DNA from: Gordonia heveisoli
GTDB taxonomy: Bacteria > Actinomycetota > Actinomycetes > Mycobacteriales > Mycobacteriaceae
Length of the DNA: 64,000 nt
Assembly: GCF_030315745.1 (NCBI RefSeq)
Contig: NZ_JASXSH010000006.1
Span: forward strand, 169,202-233,201
Direction: 5' to 3'
Position numbers and translations under genes: made by a program. Shown in pieces: positions 39,904 to 50,031 of this stretch (the first letter of the stretch is position 1; each line of letters opens with the position of its first letter). The notes under the pieces are model-generated. The model was not told the DNA's origin. It saw nothing but the letters and a program-made list of their open reading frames with translations, and made no database searches.

Positions 39904-40510
39904 CCCGATCGAGACGTGCCGCTACCTGGACGACGTTCGACGGGGTCGGCTCGTCAGCCGCTGGAACGAGGAACAGCGGCGGTACCACACCATCGACCAT
40001 CTCCGGTACATGCTGCTGAGACTGGACGAATTAGCTTCGGCCGGAATCGTTTTCGACGACGAACCGGTGGTGCTGGCCACCTGGTATCACGACGCGGTCT
40101 ACGACATCCCGGGTCCGGACAACGAACGACGATCGGCCCAACTCGCGGCCGCGGAACTGGCCGGGCGAAAGTGTGTCGACGAGGTCGTGCGACTCGTCGA
40201 GCTGACCGCGACGCACCACGTGGGCGCCGACGATCCCAACGGTGCCGCCCTCTGCGACGCCGATCTCGCCGTGCTGGCTGCCGAACCGGCCGACTACCAG
40301 GCCTATGCCCGTGCTGTTCGCGAGGAGTATCTGGCGGTACCCGACGACCTGTACTGCGCCGGTCGGGCGGATGTCCTCGGCCGACTTCTCAATCAGCCCA
40401 ACCTCTTTCACACCAAGGTCGGCATCGCGCGATGGGAGGATCGGGCGCGGGACAACCTCGCGGGCGAAATCGCCCGGCTGTCGGCGGGGGACCTCAGCTT
40501 CCGCTCTTGA
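39896..40510 (+). CDS. HD-superfamily metal-dependent phosphohydrolase
   Basis: The 204-residue protein has RRYHTIDHLRYML, LATWYHDAVYD and TATHH, matching the metal-binding His/Asp pattern of COG4339 HD hydrolases. The substrate of this family is not known. The ATG at 39896 lies inside the preceding gene and its last 17 bp overlap, tail to tail, with the DUF4190 gene. It may be part of the preceding cassette by cotranscription only. Confidence 0.8.
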   Translation: MSDPIETCRYLDDVRRGRLVSRWNEEQRRYHTIDHLRYMLLRLDELASAGIVFDDEPVVLATWYHDAVYDIPGPDNERRSAQLAAAELAGRKCVDEVVRLVELTATHHVGADDPNGAALCDADLAVLAAEPADYQAYARAVREEYLAVPDDLYCAGRADVLGRLLNQPNLFHTKVGIARWEDRARDNLAGEIARLSAGDLSFRS

Positions 40511-41681
40511 TCCACCAGTAGACGATGAGTCCGATGACGATCACCGCGAGATAGAGGAACCCGACGATCAGGGCGGCGACCGCGAGGACGTCACCTTCTT
40601 CGTTCCGACGCCGGATGTCGGCCCGCGCCTTGAAGGCCAAGCCGATACCGACCGGGAACAGGCAGCCGACGACCGAGCAGATCAGTGCCCAGATCGCCAT
40701 CCGGTTGGTCCGGGGTTGTGCGGACGTGACGGTCGGGGATCGATCTCCGGGTCGGGGGCGCCGAGCGGCGATGTCGGGCTGACTCACGGGAACCTCCTCG
40801 TCGGCGTCGTCATAAGGGTCGTAATCGGGATCGTAGTCAGGGTCGGACGAAACAGGTTCGGCGACAGCGGAATACGCGAGTGGCTTCTCCGCAACGCGAT
40901 CCTGGCCGGGTTCGCGCCGCCGAGGTGGCGCGGGGTCGGCCATCGGCTCGAAATCGTCCGGGCCGTCGGCGAAGAACGGCTCCGGACGACCGGACGCGTC
41001 GGCTGCGTGGGGCTCGGAAACCCGACGTGTCGGTGCGGCTCCGGGTGCCGGTCGGGCGTCGGAGGGTTCTGGCCGAGGCTGTCGGGGTTCGCCAGGTCGG
41101 GGACCGGGTGCGGGGGCCGGGCCGGGTCGCGGTCCGGCCGCCATCGGGCCACCGGGACCCGGACCACCTGCCGATCCGGGTGGCCCGCCCGGTCGCGGAC
41201 CGGGAGGACCCGCCGGAGGACGAGCACCGGGCGGTACCGGACCTGGACCGCCGGGACGCTGCGGCACACCACCGGGACGCGGACCCGACGTCGGGACGCG
41301 TGGACCGGCCGGCGGGGGCCCCGATCGAGCGGGGGGACGCGGGTCGGGCCCCGGGTCGGGCCGCGGCGCGCTGCCACGCCGCTCACCGCCACCGGAATCA
41401 CCACCGGTAGGAGCCGGACCCCACGTGCCCGCGACCGCCGGTCCGAGAACGGACGGGCCGGAGCTACCGGGCCGACTCTCCGCCGGCGTCGACTGGCGCT
41501 CGAAGGATCCCGTGTTGCCGGGAATCGGATTGGGTGAGGTGTTGGGGGCCTTCGGGGCGCGCTCCCAGGGAGGCGGGCCACCGGCCGCTGGGCCCTCGCC
41601 CGACGAATCGGTGGGTCCCCGGTCACCGGAGCTGGGTCCGGTGGTCAGGTCCTGTGGGCGCTCGTCGTCGGAGGTCACCAT
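40494..41681 (-). CDS. Pro/Gly-rich DUF4190 membrane protein
   Basis: About 300 residues of Pro, Gly, Arg and Ser low complexity are followed by a C-terminal DUF4190 hairpin of two membrane helices (MAIWALICSVVGCLFPVGIG; AVAALIVGFLYLAVIVIGLIVYWW) with a basic loop between. The long disordered part should be cytoplasmic. Function unknown. It converges on the HD gene and overlaps it. Confidence 0.75.
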   Translation of the reverse strand: MVTSDDERPQDLTTGPSSGDRGPTDSSGEGPAAGGPPPWERAPKAPNTSPNPIPGNTGSFERQSTPAESRPGSSGPSVLGPAVAGTWGPAPTGGDSGGGERRGSAPRPDPGPDPRPPARSGPPPAGPRVPTSGPRPGGVPQRPGGPGPVPPGARPPAGPPGPRPGGPPGSAGGPGPGGPMAAGPRPGPAPAPGPRPGEPRQPRPEPSDARPAPGAAPTRRVSEPHAADASGRPEPFFADGPDDFEPMADPAPPRRREPGQDRVAEKPLAYSAVAEPVSSDPDYDPDYDPYDDADEEVPVSQPDIAARRPRPGDRSPTVTSAQPRTNRMAIWALICSVVGCLFPVGIGLAFKARADIRRRNEEGDVLAVAALIVGFLYLAVIVIGLIVYWWIKSGS

Positions 41682-41736
41682 TACAAATTACCCGTGCAGT
41701 CACGACAAGGGCGCAGGCGCCGTCGTTCCGGCCAGG

Positions 41737-41913
41737 TCAGGACGCCCGGGACTGCGTCGTAGCCGATGAGCCGGCCGAGATCTCCTCGATGCGCGGCACC
41801 GTCGCCGAAACGGGCGGTGTCTCACGCCGGCTGCGGCGGGCGAAGAGGGCTCCACCGGCTGCGGCGACCGCGATTGCGGCACCGATGATCGCGAACAGAA
41901 ACTTCGTGGGCAT
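41737..41913 (-). CDS. short CwsA-like membrane protein
   Basis: A 58-residue protein with one helix (FLFAIIGAAIAVAAAGGALFA), a basic stop-transfer RRSRR and a short polar tail. It holds the place of cwsA (Rv0008c), a partner of CrgA and Wag31, between the tRNAs and ppiA. At 58 residues it is much shorter than the roughly 145-residue M. tuberculosis protein. GGAGG precedes the ATG by only 2 bp, so the start is not certain. Confidence 0.5.
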   Translation of the reverse strand: MPTKFLFAIIGAAIAVAAAGGALFARRSRRETPPVSATVPRIEEISAGSSATTQSRAS

Positions 41914-42037
41914 GGCCTCCAGAGTGCCAGCCGCCGGTACGTGATGCCAGCTCGCAGACCTGCGATGACAAACGATCGGCGCCGAGGTGCGGCGATGCCC
42001 TGTCTCGACCCCCGCATCGGATGGTTGGATGGAGACC

Positions 42038-42559
<522 letters not shown>

Positions 42560-42569
42560 CAACCGAACC

Positions 42570-42594
42570 GCACACCGCCTATCGGGCGGTGTGC
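42570..42594 (+). terminator. hairpin after ppiA covering the rhomboid start
   Basis: GCACACCGCC and GGCGGTGTGC pair over 10 bp around TATCG, 11 bp after the ppiA stop. The right arm contains the GTG at 42589 that opens the rhomboid gene. Confidence 0.6.
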
Positions 42595-43455
42595 TACCGG
42601 CATTCCGACCGCCCCACCGGCCTGTCCTGCAGCCGGTGTGGGCGGCCGGCGTGTCCGGAATGCCTCCACCCGGCGGCGGTGGGGCAGCACTGTGTGGATT
42701 GCCTGCGTGCCGACGGGGTACAGCGATCCCCGGCCAACCTGCGACCGAGTATCACCACGCTCGCGGCGCGCACGCCGATCGTCACCTACGCGCTGATCGC
42801 CATCAACCTGGCCATCTTCGCGCTCTGCGTCGCCCAGGCCGGGCTCAGTGAACCCGGTGACGCACCGCTGTTCATCGACGGCGACCTGGTGCGCGGGATC
42901 GTCGGCGACGGCGAGTACTGGCGCCTCCTGACCGCCGGATTCCTGCACTTCTCCGTGATGCATGTCGCGGTCAACATGATCTCGCTCTACATCATCGGCC
43001 GCGACCTCGAACGAGTCCTCGGTCCATGGCGGTACATCGCCGTCTACCTGATCGCGCTGTTCGGCGGCAGCGCGGCCGTGATGCTCTTCGAAGACGACAA
43101 TGTCCGCACCGCCGGTGCGTCCGGTGCCATCTACGGCCTGATGGGTGCGTTGCTGGTCTTCCTGATCAAGGCCAAGGCGTCGCTGACGCCGGTGCTGGCC
43201 GTGATCGGATTCAACGTCGTGCTGTCGATCTCGCTACCCGGGGTCTCGCTGATGGCCCACCTCGGTGGCCTGCTGTTCGGTATCGCCGCGACCGCCGCGG
43301 TGCTCTACCTACCCGAGATGATTCCGGCGGAGAAGCGCACCGCCGCCGCAGCGGCCCGGATCGGCTGGGTCGGGCTCGCCGCGCTGCTGGTCGTCGCGCT
43401 CGCACTGGGCGTCGGAGCGGGCATGTTCTACGACGGCCCGATGATCCTGCGCTGA
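42589..43455 (+). CDS. rhomboid intramembrane serine protease with N-terminal zinc-binding motif
   Basis: The N-terminus is a B-box-like cysteine motif (CYRHSDRPTGLSCSRCGRPAC, then C and HCVDC). Seven predicted helices follow, with the catalytic Ser in GASGAIYGLMG and the His in SLMAHLGGLLFG; HFSVMHVAVNM provides the usual loop-side residues. It cleaves membrane proteins within the bilayer. The start at GTG 42589 lies inside a hairpin; a CTG at 42556 would add MTTEPHTAYRA-type residues and is an alternative. 33 bp or less separate it from ppiA. Confidence 0.88.
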   Translation: MCYRHSDRPTGLSCSRCGRPACPECLHPAAVGQHCVDCLRADGVQRSPANLRPSITTLAARTPIVTYALIAINLAIFALCVAQAGLSEPGDAPLFIDGDLVRGIVGDGEYWRLLTAGFLHFSVMHVAVNMISLYIIGRDLERVLGPWRYIAVYLIALFGGSAAVMLFEDDNVRTAGASGAIYGLMGALLVFLIKAKASLTPVLAVIGFNVVLSISLPGVSLMAHLGGLLFGIAATAAVLYLPEMIPAEKRTAAAAARIGWVGLAALLVVALALGVGAGMFYDGPMILR

Positions 43456-43493
43456 CCATCCCCGATCGGTCGGTCTCGCTCGTGTGATCCCGC

Positions 43494-43970
43494 TCAGTCG
43501 CGGACGTCCTCGACGACGAATCCCGCCCGGCGGAGCTCGTCGACGACATCGATCAGATCGGCACCGAGATCCCACCGGCCGAAGACGGTCAGGTGGGTGT
43601 CGGCGTCGGACGACTGGCCGTCGACCGTGGTCTCGATCTCCAGCTGTCCCACCCGACGCCCGATCCGGCGCATCGAGAGCAGCCGGATGCGGGCGACCTG
43701 CGCGCGATCATGGGTGCGGGTGCCGGTGATCGTGCGGACGGTCAGTCGGGGTGGGTTGCTGTCCACCACCAGGCGGGGCCGGATCGCGAGGGCATAGCCC
43801 CCGACTCCCAGCAGCAGTACCCCGGCGACCGCCATCATCACCGCCCCCGCACGGTCGGGTGCGGCCAACCATGCCGCCACCAGCAGCACTACGCCGCCAC
43901 CGCACACTGCGGTGGCGGCCGGAATGGGCGTCGCCCACCTGTTCACAGCGTCACCAACAGAGTTATCCAC
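43494..43970 (-). CDS. bacterial PH-domain membrane protein (Rv0010c-like)
   Basis: Two N-terminal helices (ATAVCGGGVVLLVAAWLAA; AVMMAVAGVLLLGVGGYAL) are followed by a beta-rich PH-like domain with RLTVRTITGTRTHDRAQVARIRLL. The order ppiA, this gene, crgA is as in M. tuberculosis, where Rv0010c stands here. The GTG at 43970 lies within a DnaA box (43963-43971); the next in-frame GTG is at 43946. Function unknown. Confidence 0.75.
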   Translation of the reverse strand: MDNSVGDAVNRWATPIPAATAVCGGGVVLLVAAWLAAPDRAGAVMMAVAGVLLLGVGGYALAIRPRLVVDSNPPRLTVRTITGTRTHDRAQVARIRLLSMRRIGRRVGQLEIETTVDGQSSDADTHLTVFGRWDLGADLIDVVDELRRAGFVVEDVRD

Positions 43971-44059
43971 AGGCTTTACTCACAGTGGGGACTACTTACA
44001 CACATGTAATTTCCACAGTGGGGATGAATTACACACATGTGATTCGTTTCTGTGGATAA
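43963..44059. promoter_or_regulatory. inverted pair of DnaA boxes flanking direct repeats upstream of the bPH gene
   Basis: TTATCCACA (43963-43971) and TGTGGATAA (44051-44059) are perfect DnaA boxes facing each other. Between them two 33-bp direct repeats (43981-44013 and 44014-44046) agree at about 27 positions; both contain CACAGTGGGGA and TTACACACATGT. In copy 1 TTACA-CACA-TGTAA is an inverted repeat. The stretch is between the bPH gene and the 3' end of crgA, so it can hold the bPH promoter and the crgA terminator. Confidence 0.75.
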
Positions 44060-44084
44060 CCCGTCGGTCGGGGATAAGTGCAGG

Positions 44085-44375
44085 TCAACGCCACCGCATG
44101 GTCATCAGCAGGCCGGCGACCATGAACGAGAAGCCGATGAGGAAGTTCCAGGCGCTGAGGTTGTACATCCAGTGCAGCGGCTCGCCCTCGGCGCCATAGG
44201 TGCTCTCGGTGGCAGCCAGGTAGTAGACGATCAGCCATGCCAGGCCGAAGATCATCAGGCCGAGCATGACGCCGACATAGATGCTGCTGGACGGGCCGGC
44301 CTTGACCTTGACCGGCGTGCGGCTGGCCGGGTTGATCGTGTAGTCGGTCTTCTTCCGGACTTTTGACTTCGGCAT
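44085..44375 (-). CDS. crgA: cell division protein CrgA
   Basis: The 96-residue protein has the CrgA pattern: basic N-terminus [13 protein letters not shown], two membrane helices ([38 protein letters not shown]) and the [10 protein letters not shown] turn. CrgA recruits division proteins to FtsZ rings in mycobacteria and delays division in Streptomyces. AGAGGAAG precedes the ATG. It is divergent from trpG. Confidence 0.95.
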   Translation of the reverse strand: MPKSKVRKKTDYTINPASRTPVKVKAGPSSSIYVGVMLGLMIFGLAWLIVYYLAATESTYGAEGEPLHWMYNLSAWNFLIGFSFMVAGLLMTMRWR

Positions 44376-44599
44376 GGCTTCCTCTGTTGTGGTGCACCGC
44401 CGTGGCGGTCATTCCTTCGCGCAGTACAGGCCGTGATGCACCCGGGTCGGATGCGGGCCGTCGTGCTATGTGCGCAGACGCTGTCACTACGGTATCTCAC
44501 CAGGTCGCCGGTGTCGGAACCCCTGGCACAGCCACCTGCCGGAAGGCCCGCCGCGAAATCGATGCGAGTCGTTGCGGCCGTCGGCGGTATCTTGTCGAG

Positions 44600-45250
44600 G
44601 TGACGCGCATCCTGGTGATCGACAACTACGACAGCTTCGTCTACAACCTGGTCCAGTACCTGGGCCAGCTCGGGGTCGAGGCAGTGGTGTGGCGCAACGA
44701 CGACCCCCAGGTCGCCGACGACCGGTTGCGCGAGTCGGTCGCCGACTTCGACGGCGTGCTGCTCAGCCCCGGACCGGGCACGCCCCAGCGAGCGGGCGCG
44801 ACGATGCCGATGGTGCAGGTCGCCGCCGCCGACCGCATTCCGTTGCTGGGCGTCTGCCTGGGCCACCAGGCCATCGGAGCCGGCTTCGGGGGCACCGTCG
44901 ACCGCGCACCGGAGTTGCTGCACGGCAAGACGTCCCTGGTCGAACACGACGGCATCGGCGTGCTCGAGGGGCTGCCGAACCCGTTCACCGCGACGCGCTA
45001 TCACTCACTGACGGTCGTACCCGAGACCATCCCCGATGAACTCGTCGTCACCGGGCGGACCGAATCGGGCATCGTGATGGCCATGCAGCACCGCGAACTG
45101 CCGATCCATGGCGTGCAGTTCCATCCGGAGAGCGTCCTCACCCAGGGCGGTCACCGCATGCTGGCCAACTGGCTACGCATCTGCGGTGTCGACGTCGCCG
45201 AAGATCGGGTCGTCGCTCTCGAGAACGAGATGGCCTCCGCGATCGGCTGA
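44600..45250 (+). CDS. trpG: glutamine amidotransferase, anthranilate/aminodeoxychorismate synthase component II
   Basis: The 216-residue class I amidotransferase has LVIDNYDSFVYNLVQYLG, LLSPGPGTP, the nucleophile Cys in GVCLGHQAIG, and His-Glu in VQFHPESVLT. It supplies ammonia to TrpE or PabB. The GTG at 44600 begins the conserved start (VTRILVIDNYD). The gene stands alone, as in M. tuberculosis Rv0013, so it may serve folate, tryptophan or both. Confidence 0.9.
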   Translation: MTRILVIDNYDSFVYNLVQYLGQLGVEAVVWRNDDPQVADDRLRESVADFDGVLLSPGPGTPQRAGATMPMVQVAAADRIPLLGVCLGHQAIGAGFGGTVDRAPELLHGKTSLVEHDGIGVLEGLPNPFTATRYHSLTVVPETIPDELVVTGRTESGIVMAMQHRELPIHGVQFHPESVLTQGGHRMLANWLRICGVDVAEDRVVALENEMASAIG

Positions 45251-45269
45251 CCCCGGCAGTCCGCCGGGG
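45251..45269. terminator. hairpin between convergent trpG and pknB
   Basis: CCCCGGC and GCCGGGG pair around AGTCC directly after the trpG stop. It can serve both strands. Confidence 0.55.
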
Positions 45270-45278
45270 CCCCGACAC

Positions 45279-47192
45279 TCAGTTCGGCAGGATGCTGGTC
45301 TGGCCGACGACGATGGTGATGGATCCGTTCTTCCGCACCTTCGAACCCGCACTCGGCTGCTGCCCGATGACCTTCCCGTCGTCGGGGCTACCCAATCCGA
45401 CGTTGCGGGTCGTCCGCGTCAGGGTCGAGCGCTGCCACCCGGCCGACTCCAGTTCGGTGGCGGCCTGCGCGGGCGTCAGGCCCCGCAGATTCGGCATCAC
45501 GAACATGTTGCCGCGCGAGATAGCGAGTTCGACGGTGCTGCCCTCTTCGGCCTGCGCCCCGTCGGTCGGCGTCGACCGGACGACCTGACCGGCGGGCAGG
45601 TCGGAATCGACCGCCGTCGTGCTCACCTTCAGCTTGATCTGGTCGAGCTGGACCCGTGCCTGATCCTCGGTCAGACCCACCAGGTTGGGGATCGTCACCA
45701 GCCGGGGGCCGGAGCCGATGCGAATCTCGACGACCCCGTTCACCGGTGCCTCCACACCGATCATCGGCGCCGTCTCGACGACCCTGTCCTTCAGCTCGGT
45801 CGTCGAATCGACTTGCGTCACTTTGTGATTGGTGAATCCGAGGCGGTCGAGTTCGGCGACCGCCTCGGCTTCGGTCTTGCCGCGGATGTCGGGGATCTTC
45901 ACCTTCGGCGGACCCGACGACACGTAGAGGGTGATCTCCGATCCGTCCGCGGCGGTGACGTTGTCGCCACCAGGGGTGGTGTGGGTGGCGCGGCCCTGCT
46001 CGACGGTCAGACTCGGTTCCGCGATCACCTTGACGCTGAATCCCGCCTTCTCCAGCGCGGACTGCGCGTCCTGCTCCGATTGACCGGTGACGGTCGGCAC
46101 CGCAACCTGCCGGGCGTCCTCGGAACTCCACGGCGCCCAGAACAGGACTAGGGCGACGACCAGCAACAGGACTGCGGCGAGGGCCCCGACGATCAGCGGG
46201 GTGGATCGCCGACGGATCGGGGTGAGGTCGTCGGCCTCGCCGGTGGCCGGATCCCGATCACCGCCGTCGAGGCGCAGCGCGCGGCGTGGACCGCTGTCGA
46301 GGAATTCGGTGCGCTCCTCGTCGGAGAGCAACAGCGGGGCCGACGGTTTGCCGCCGGCGAGCACCTTGATCAGATCCGAACGCAGATCCGCCGCCGACTG
46401 GTAGCGGTTCTCCTTGTTCTTGCTCATCGCCTTGAGGACGACCGAATCCAGTTCCCGCGGGATGGCGGGGTTGATCTCCGACGGCCACGGCGGATCTTCG
46501 TGCACATGCTGATGAGCCACCGCGACGGGCGAATCACCGGTGAACGGCGGCTCCCCGGTGAGCAGCTCGAACAGCACACAGCCCATCGAATAGATGTCAC
46601 TGCGCGGGTCGACCTTGATGCCCCGGGCCTGCTCGGGTGACAGGTACTGGGCGGTGCCCATGACCGCCGACGTCTGGGTCATCGTCGCGCTGGTGTCGCT
46701 CATCGCGCGCGCGATACCGAAGTCCATCACCTTGACCGCACCGGACTTGTCGATCATCACGTTCGCGGGCTTCATGTCCCGGTGGACGATCCCGTTGCGG
46801 TGGGAGAAGTCCATCGCGGCAGCCACGTCGGCCATCCACGTCATCGCCTGCCGCGGTGCGATCGGGCCGTTGGCGCGCAGGATGTCGCGCAGGGTGTCGC
46901 CCTCGACGTACTCCATCACGATGAACGGCAGCCGGCCGTCCTCGGTCTCGGATTCGCCGGTGTCGAAGACCTGGACGATCGTCGGGTGGTTGAGTTTGGC
47001 CGCATTCTGCGCCTCGCGACGGAAACGCAGATAGAAGGACGGGTCACGCGCGAGGTCGGCGCGCAGCACCTTGACCGCGACGTCGCGGTGCAACAACAGG
47101 TCGCGGGCGTAGTGAACCTCGGACATACCGCCGAAGCCGAGCGTTTCGCCCAGTTCGTAGCGGTCGGAGAGATGGTGTGGGGTCGACATCAT
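45279..47192 (-). CDS. pknB: Ser/Thr protein kinase PknB with four PASTA domains
   Basis: The start ATG at 47192 overlaps the pknA stop (ATGA); the next codon is also ATG. The kinase domain has [25 protein letters not shown] and DFGIARA, with an activation loop rich in Thr. One membrane helix near residue 330 is followed by four PASTA repeats that bind muropeptides or lipid II. The kinase senses wall precursors and phosphorylates cell-wall targets including CwlM and the MurJ tail in mycobacteria. A frame reaching 47543 is out of register with pknA and is not used. Confidence 0.97.
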   Translation of the reverse strand: MMSTPHHLSDRYELGETLGFGGMSEVHYARDLLLHRDVAVKVLRADLARDPSFYLRFRREAQNAAKLNHPTIVQVFDTGESETEDGRLPFIVMEYVEGDTLRDILRANGPIAPRQAMTWMADVAAAMDFSHRNGIVHRDMKPANVMIDKSGAVKVMDFGIARAMSDTSATMTQTSAVMGTAQYLSPEQARGIKVDPRSDIYSMGCVLFELLTGEPPFTGDSPVAVAHQHVHEDPPWPSEINPAIPRELDSVVLKAMSKNKENRYQSAADLRSDLIKVLAGGKPSAPLLLSDEERTEFLDSGPRRALRLDGGDRDPATGEADDLTPIRRRSTPLIVGALAAVLLLVVALVLFWAPWSSEDARQVAVPTVTGQSEQDAQSALEKAGFSVKVIAEPSLTVEQGRATHTTPGGDNVTAADGSEITLYVSSGPPKVKIPDIRGKTEAEAVAELDRLGFTNHKVTQVDSTTELKDRVVETAPMIGVEAPVNGVVEIRIGSGPRLVTIPNLVGLTEDQARVQLDQIKLKVSTTAVDSDLPAGQVVRSTPTDGAQAEEGSTVELAISRGNMFVMPNLRGLTPAQAATELESAGWQRSTLTRTTRNVGLGSPDDGKVIGQQPSAGSKVRKNGSITIVVGQTSILPN

Positions 47193-48544
47193 GGGATGCT
47201 CGGCAACGTGAACCACGGGGGTGCGGTGGACGCGCCCGTGTCGGTCTGCGGGGTGGTCGTCTCGGACTGCGGTTCGCTGCTCGGCGGTTCCGGTTCGCTG
47301 GACTCCGTGGTGGTCGTGGTGGTGGTCGGCCGCCGCGTGGTGGTCGTGGTGGTCGTCTCCTCCGTGGTTTGCGGCGGTGCGACGGTCGTCGTCTGGGTTT
47401 CGGTGATCGTCGTCGACGTCGGGGGTGCGGGGGTGTCCGCGGAACCCGAATCGCGGCCGAGCAGCCCGTACGCGGCGAGACCGATGGCACCGGCGAGCAG
47501 TGCGCCCGCGATCCCGGCCAGCACCTTCTGCCCGGTCGTCCAACCCCCGTCGTCGGGCTCGTGGGGTTGCGTCGGCGGTGGCGTGGTGGGACGCGAGGTC
47601 TGCCCCGAGGTCACCACGCGGGTGGCTGCGGTACGCCCGGCGACACCTGCTCCGACGGCCGCACCGGCGGCAGCGGCAGCACCGGCGGTACCCGGACGTG
47701 GGGGACGTCGGCCCGCCCGGACCGCGGCGACCGCATCGGCGAACTCGCCGCCGTTGGCGTAACGCTGCTGCGGCTCCTTGGCCAGCGTGATCTCGATCAG
47801 TTCGCGCACTCCCGCAGGCAGATTGCCCGGCAGCGGGGGCGGTGTTTCACGAATATGTTTCATCGCCACGGTGATCGCACCGTCGCCGAGGAAGGGTCGG
47901 CGGCCCGATAGCGCCTCGTACCCGACGACGCCGAGCGAGTAGACGTCCGACGCAGCGGTCGCCTCACCGCCGGTGGCCTGCTCCGGGGAGATGTACTGGG
48001 CGGTGCCCATCACCATGCCGGTCTGGGTGACCGGTGCCGAATCGACGGCCTTGGCGATACCGAAGTCGGTGATCTTCACCTGGCCGGTCGGGGTGATCAG
48101 GATGTTGCCGGGTTTGACGTCGCGATGCACCAGACCCTGGCTGTGTGCGGCCTGCAACGCGCGACCGGTCTGCTCGAGCATGTCCAGGGTGTTGGTCAGC
48201 GACAGCTTGCCCAGACGGGAGATGACAGCGTTCAGCGGCTCACCGTCGACGAGTTCCATGACCAGGTAGGCCAGCGCCTCGCCACCCTGCCGGTCGGGGG
48301 TCTCGCCGTAGTCGAAGACGTTGGCGATGCCGGGGTTGTTGAGCATCGCGGTCGTCTGCGCCTCGGCACGGAACCGGGCGATGAACTCGGGGTCGTTGGT
48401 GTACTCGGCCTTGAGGACCTTGACCGCGACCCGACGATTGAGTCGGGTGTCGAGCGCTTCCCACACCTGACCCATGCCGCCGGTGGCGATCAGGCGCATG
48501 AGCCGGTAGCGATCGGCGATGATCGTGCCGTTCTGCAAGGTCAT
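47189..48544 (-). CDS. pknA: Ser/Thr protein kinase PknA
   Basis: The 451-residue protein has an N-terminal kinase domain ([34 protein letters not shown]), an Ala/Thr/Pro linker, one membrane helix ([20 protein letters not shown]) and an extracellular tail with long Thr runs and Pro/Ser that ends FTLPSIP. It has no PASTA repeat. The start overlaps the pbpA stop by 4 bp. Confidence 0.96.
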   Translation of the reverse strand: MTLQNGTIIADRYRLMRLIATGGMGQVWEALDTRLNRRVAVKVLKAEYTNDPEFIARFRAEAQTTAMLNNPGIANVFDYGETPDRQGGEALAYLVMELVDGEPLNAVISRLGKLSLTNTLDMLEQTGRALQAAHSQGLVHRDVKPGNILITPTGQVKITDFGIAKAVDSAPVTQTGMVMGTAQYISPEQATGGEATAASDVYSLGVVGYEALSGRRPFLGDGAITVAMKHIRETPPPLPGNLPAGVRELIEITLAKEPQQRYANGGEFADAVAAVRAGRRPPRPGTAGAAAAAGAAVGAGVAGRTAATRVVTSGQTSRPTTPPPTQPHEPDDGGWTTGQKVLAGIAGALLAGAIGLAAYGLLGRDSGSADTPAPPTSTTITETQTTTVAPPQTTEETTTTTTTRRPTTTTTTTESSEPEPPSSEPQSETTTPQTDTGASTAPPWFTLPSIP

Positions 48545-50031
48545 CGTCCTCCACCTCCAACCAGTGCGTTGATCACTTTCCGTCCGATCGGCGCGGCGAC
48601 CGTGCCACCCACCGAATCCGAACCGTACTGCCCGTTCTCGACGACCACCGCCACCGCGATCTCCGCATTCGACGACGGCCCGAACGCGATGTACCAGGAC
48701 AGCGGCGTGCCGGTGGCGCTGCCGGTTTCGGCGGTGCCGGTCTTCGAGGCGATCGACACCGGACCCCCGCTACCGTAGGTCTCTTGCTCGGACAGGATCA
48801 TCATCCTCTTCAGTGTCTCTGCCTGGTCGGCGCTGATCGGCTGATTGACCGTCGACGGCGTGGTCGTGCTCAGGGTCCGCAAGTCCGCCGCCTGTAGCTT
48901 ATCGACCAGATAGGGCCGCATCCGAACTCCGCCGTTGGCCACGGTCGCCGCGATGGTCGCGGCCATCATCGGGGTCAGCTTGACGTCACGCTGGCCGATC
49001 GACGCCTGGGCGAGTTTGTCGGGTGAACTGACGTCGCCGATAGTCGATTCGTCCACGGTCATCGGGATGTCCGGGCCGGGCTGATCGATCCCGAACAGCC
49101 GCGCGGTCTCGGTGAACACTGAGGACGCATCCTTCATCTTCGTGGTGACCAGGTCGGCGAATGCGGTGTTGCACGAGTACTTGAACGCGGTCTCCAATGA
49201 GACGGTTCCGCCTGACGAACCGGGGCAGGTCTCGCCCCCGTAGTTCGGCAGCTGCGTGGTCGTGTCGGGCAGCGTGATCGACGACGCCGCGGTCAGCCGG
49301 ATATCGGGGGAGATGCCGTCGCGCAGGGCGGCAGCGGAGGTGATCACCTTGAACGTCGAGCCGGGCGGGTAGAGCGTGTTGATCGACCGGTTGCGCAGCG
49401 GATCACGCGGATTCGACGACAGCCGTTCGTAATTCGCCTGCTGGACTTCGGCGTCGTGGGTGGACAGCAGATTCGGGTCATAGCTCGGCGTCGAGGCCAT
49501 CGCGAGGATCTTGCCGGTGTTGGGCTGCAATGCGACCACCGCGCCGCGGCACGGCCCGTCGCACGGCCCGTTGATCAGCGCGTTGTAGGCCGCCGTCTGC
49601 AGCTTGGGGTCGATGGTGGTGACGACGTTGCCGCCCCGCGGATCCCGACCGGACAGCAGATCCATGAACCGTTGACCGAAGAGCCGATCGTCGGAGCCGT
49701 TGAGGATGGCGTTCTCGGCCTCTTCGAGCTGCGTGTTCAGGTAGATGTACGAGAAGCGTCCGGTGATCGGCGCGAACGCCACCGCCGTCTCCCGCGGATA
49801 CTCGCGCTGGAACTTGAACCGGCCGCCGGTGGCGACGGAACGTGCGATGACAGTGCCGCCCGCGGTGATGAGACCGCGCTGTCGGGAGAACTCGTCGAAG
49901 AGGACGCGCGAGTTGCGGCTGTCGGTGCGCAGCGCGTCGGCCTTGAACACCTGCACATAGGTGGCGTTGGCCAGCAGCGCGACGATCATCACCATGACCG
50001 CGACCGCGACCCGTCGGATCGGTGTGTTCAT
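48541..50031 (-). CDS. pbpA: class B penicillin-binding protein PbpA
   Basis: A transpeptidase that cross-links septal peptidoglycan. The 496-residue protein has one N-terminal helix ([19 protein letters not shown]), a dimerisation region, and the active-site triad motifs STFK (PPGSTFKVI), SCN (KYSCNTAF) and KTG (ASKTGTAE). It overlaps rodA by 4 bp, and its natural partner is the RodA polymerase there. Confidence 0.95.
   Translation of the reverse strand: MNTPIRRVAVAVMVMIVALLANATYVQVFKADALRTDSRNSRVLFDEFSRQRGLITAGGTVIARSVATGGRFKFQREYPRETAVAFAPITGRFSYIYLNTQLEEAENAILNGSDDRLFGQRFMDLLSGRDPRGGNVVTTIDPKLQTAAYNALINGPCDGPCRGAVVALQPNTGKILAMASTPSYDPNLLSTHDAEVQQANYERLSSNPRDPLRNRSINTLYPPGSTFKVITSAAALRDGISPDIRLTAASSITLPDTTTQLPNYGGETCPGSSGGTVSLETAFKYSCNTAFADLVTTKMKDASSVFTETARLFGIDQPGPDIPMTVDESTIGDVSSPDKLAQASIGQRDVKLTPMMAATIAATVANGGVRMRPYLVDKLQAADLRTLSTTTPSTVNQPISADQAETLKRMMILSEQETYGSGGPVSIASKTGTAETGSATGTPLSWYIAFGPSSNAEIAVAVVVENGQYGSDSVGGTVAAPIGRKVINALVGGGGR

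Noticed and set aside
47193..47543. N-terminal extension of PknB by 117 residues
   Set aside because: The added stretch is Asp/His/Arg-rich and lies out of frame across pknA; the kinase begins normally at 47192.
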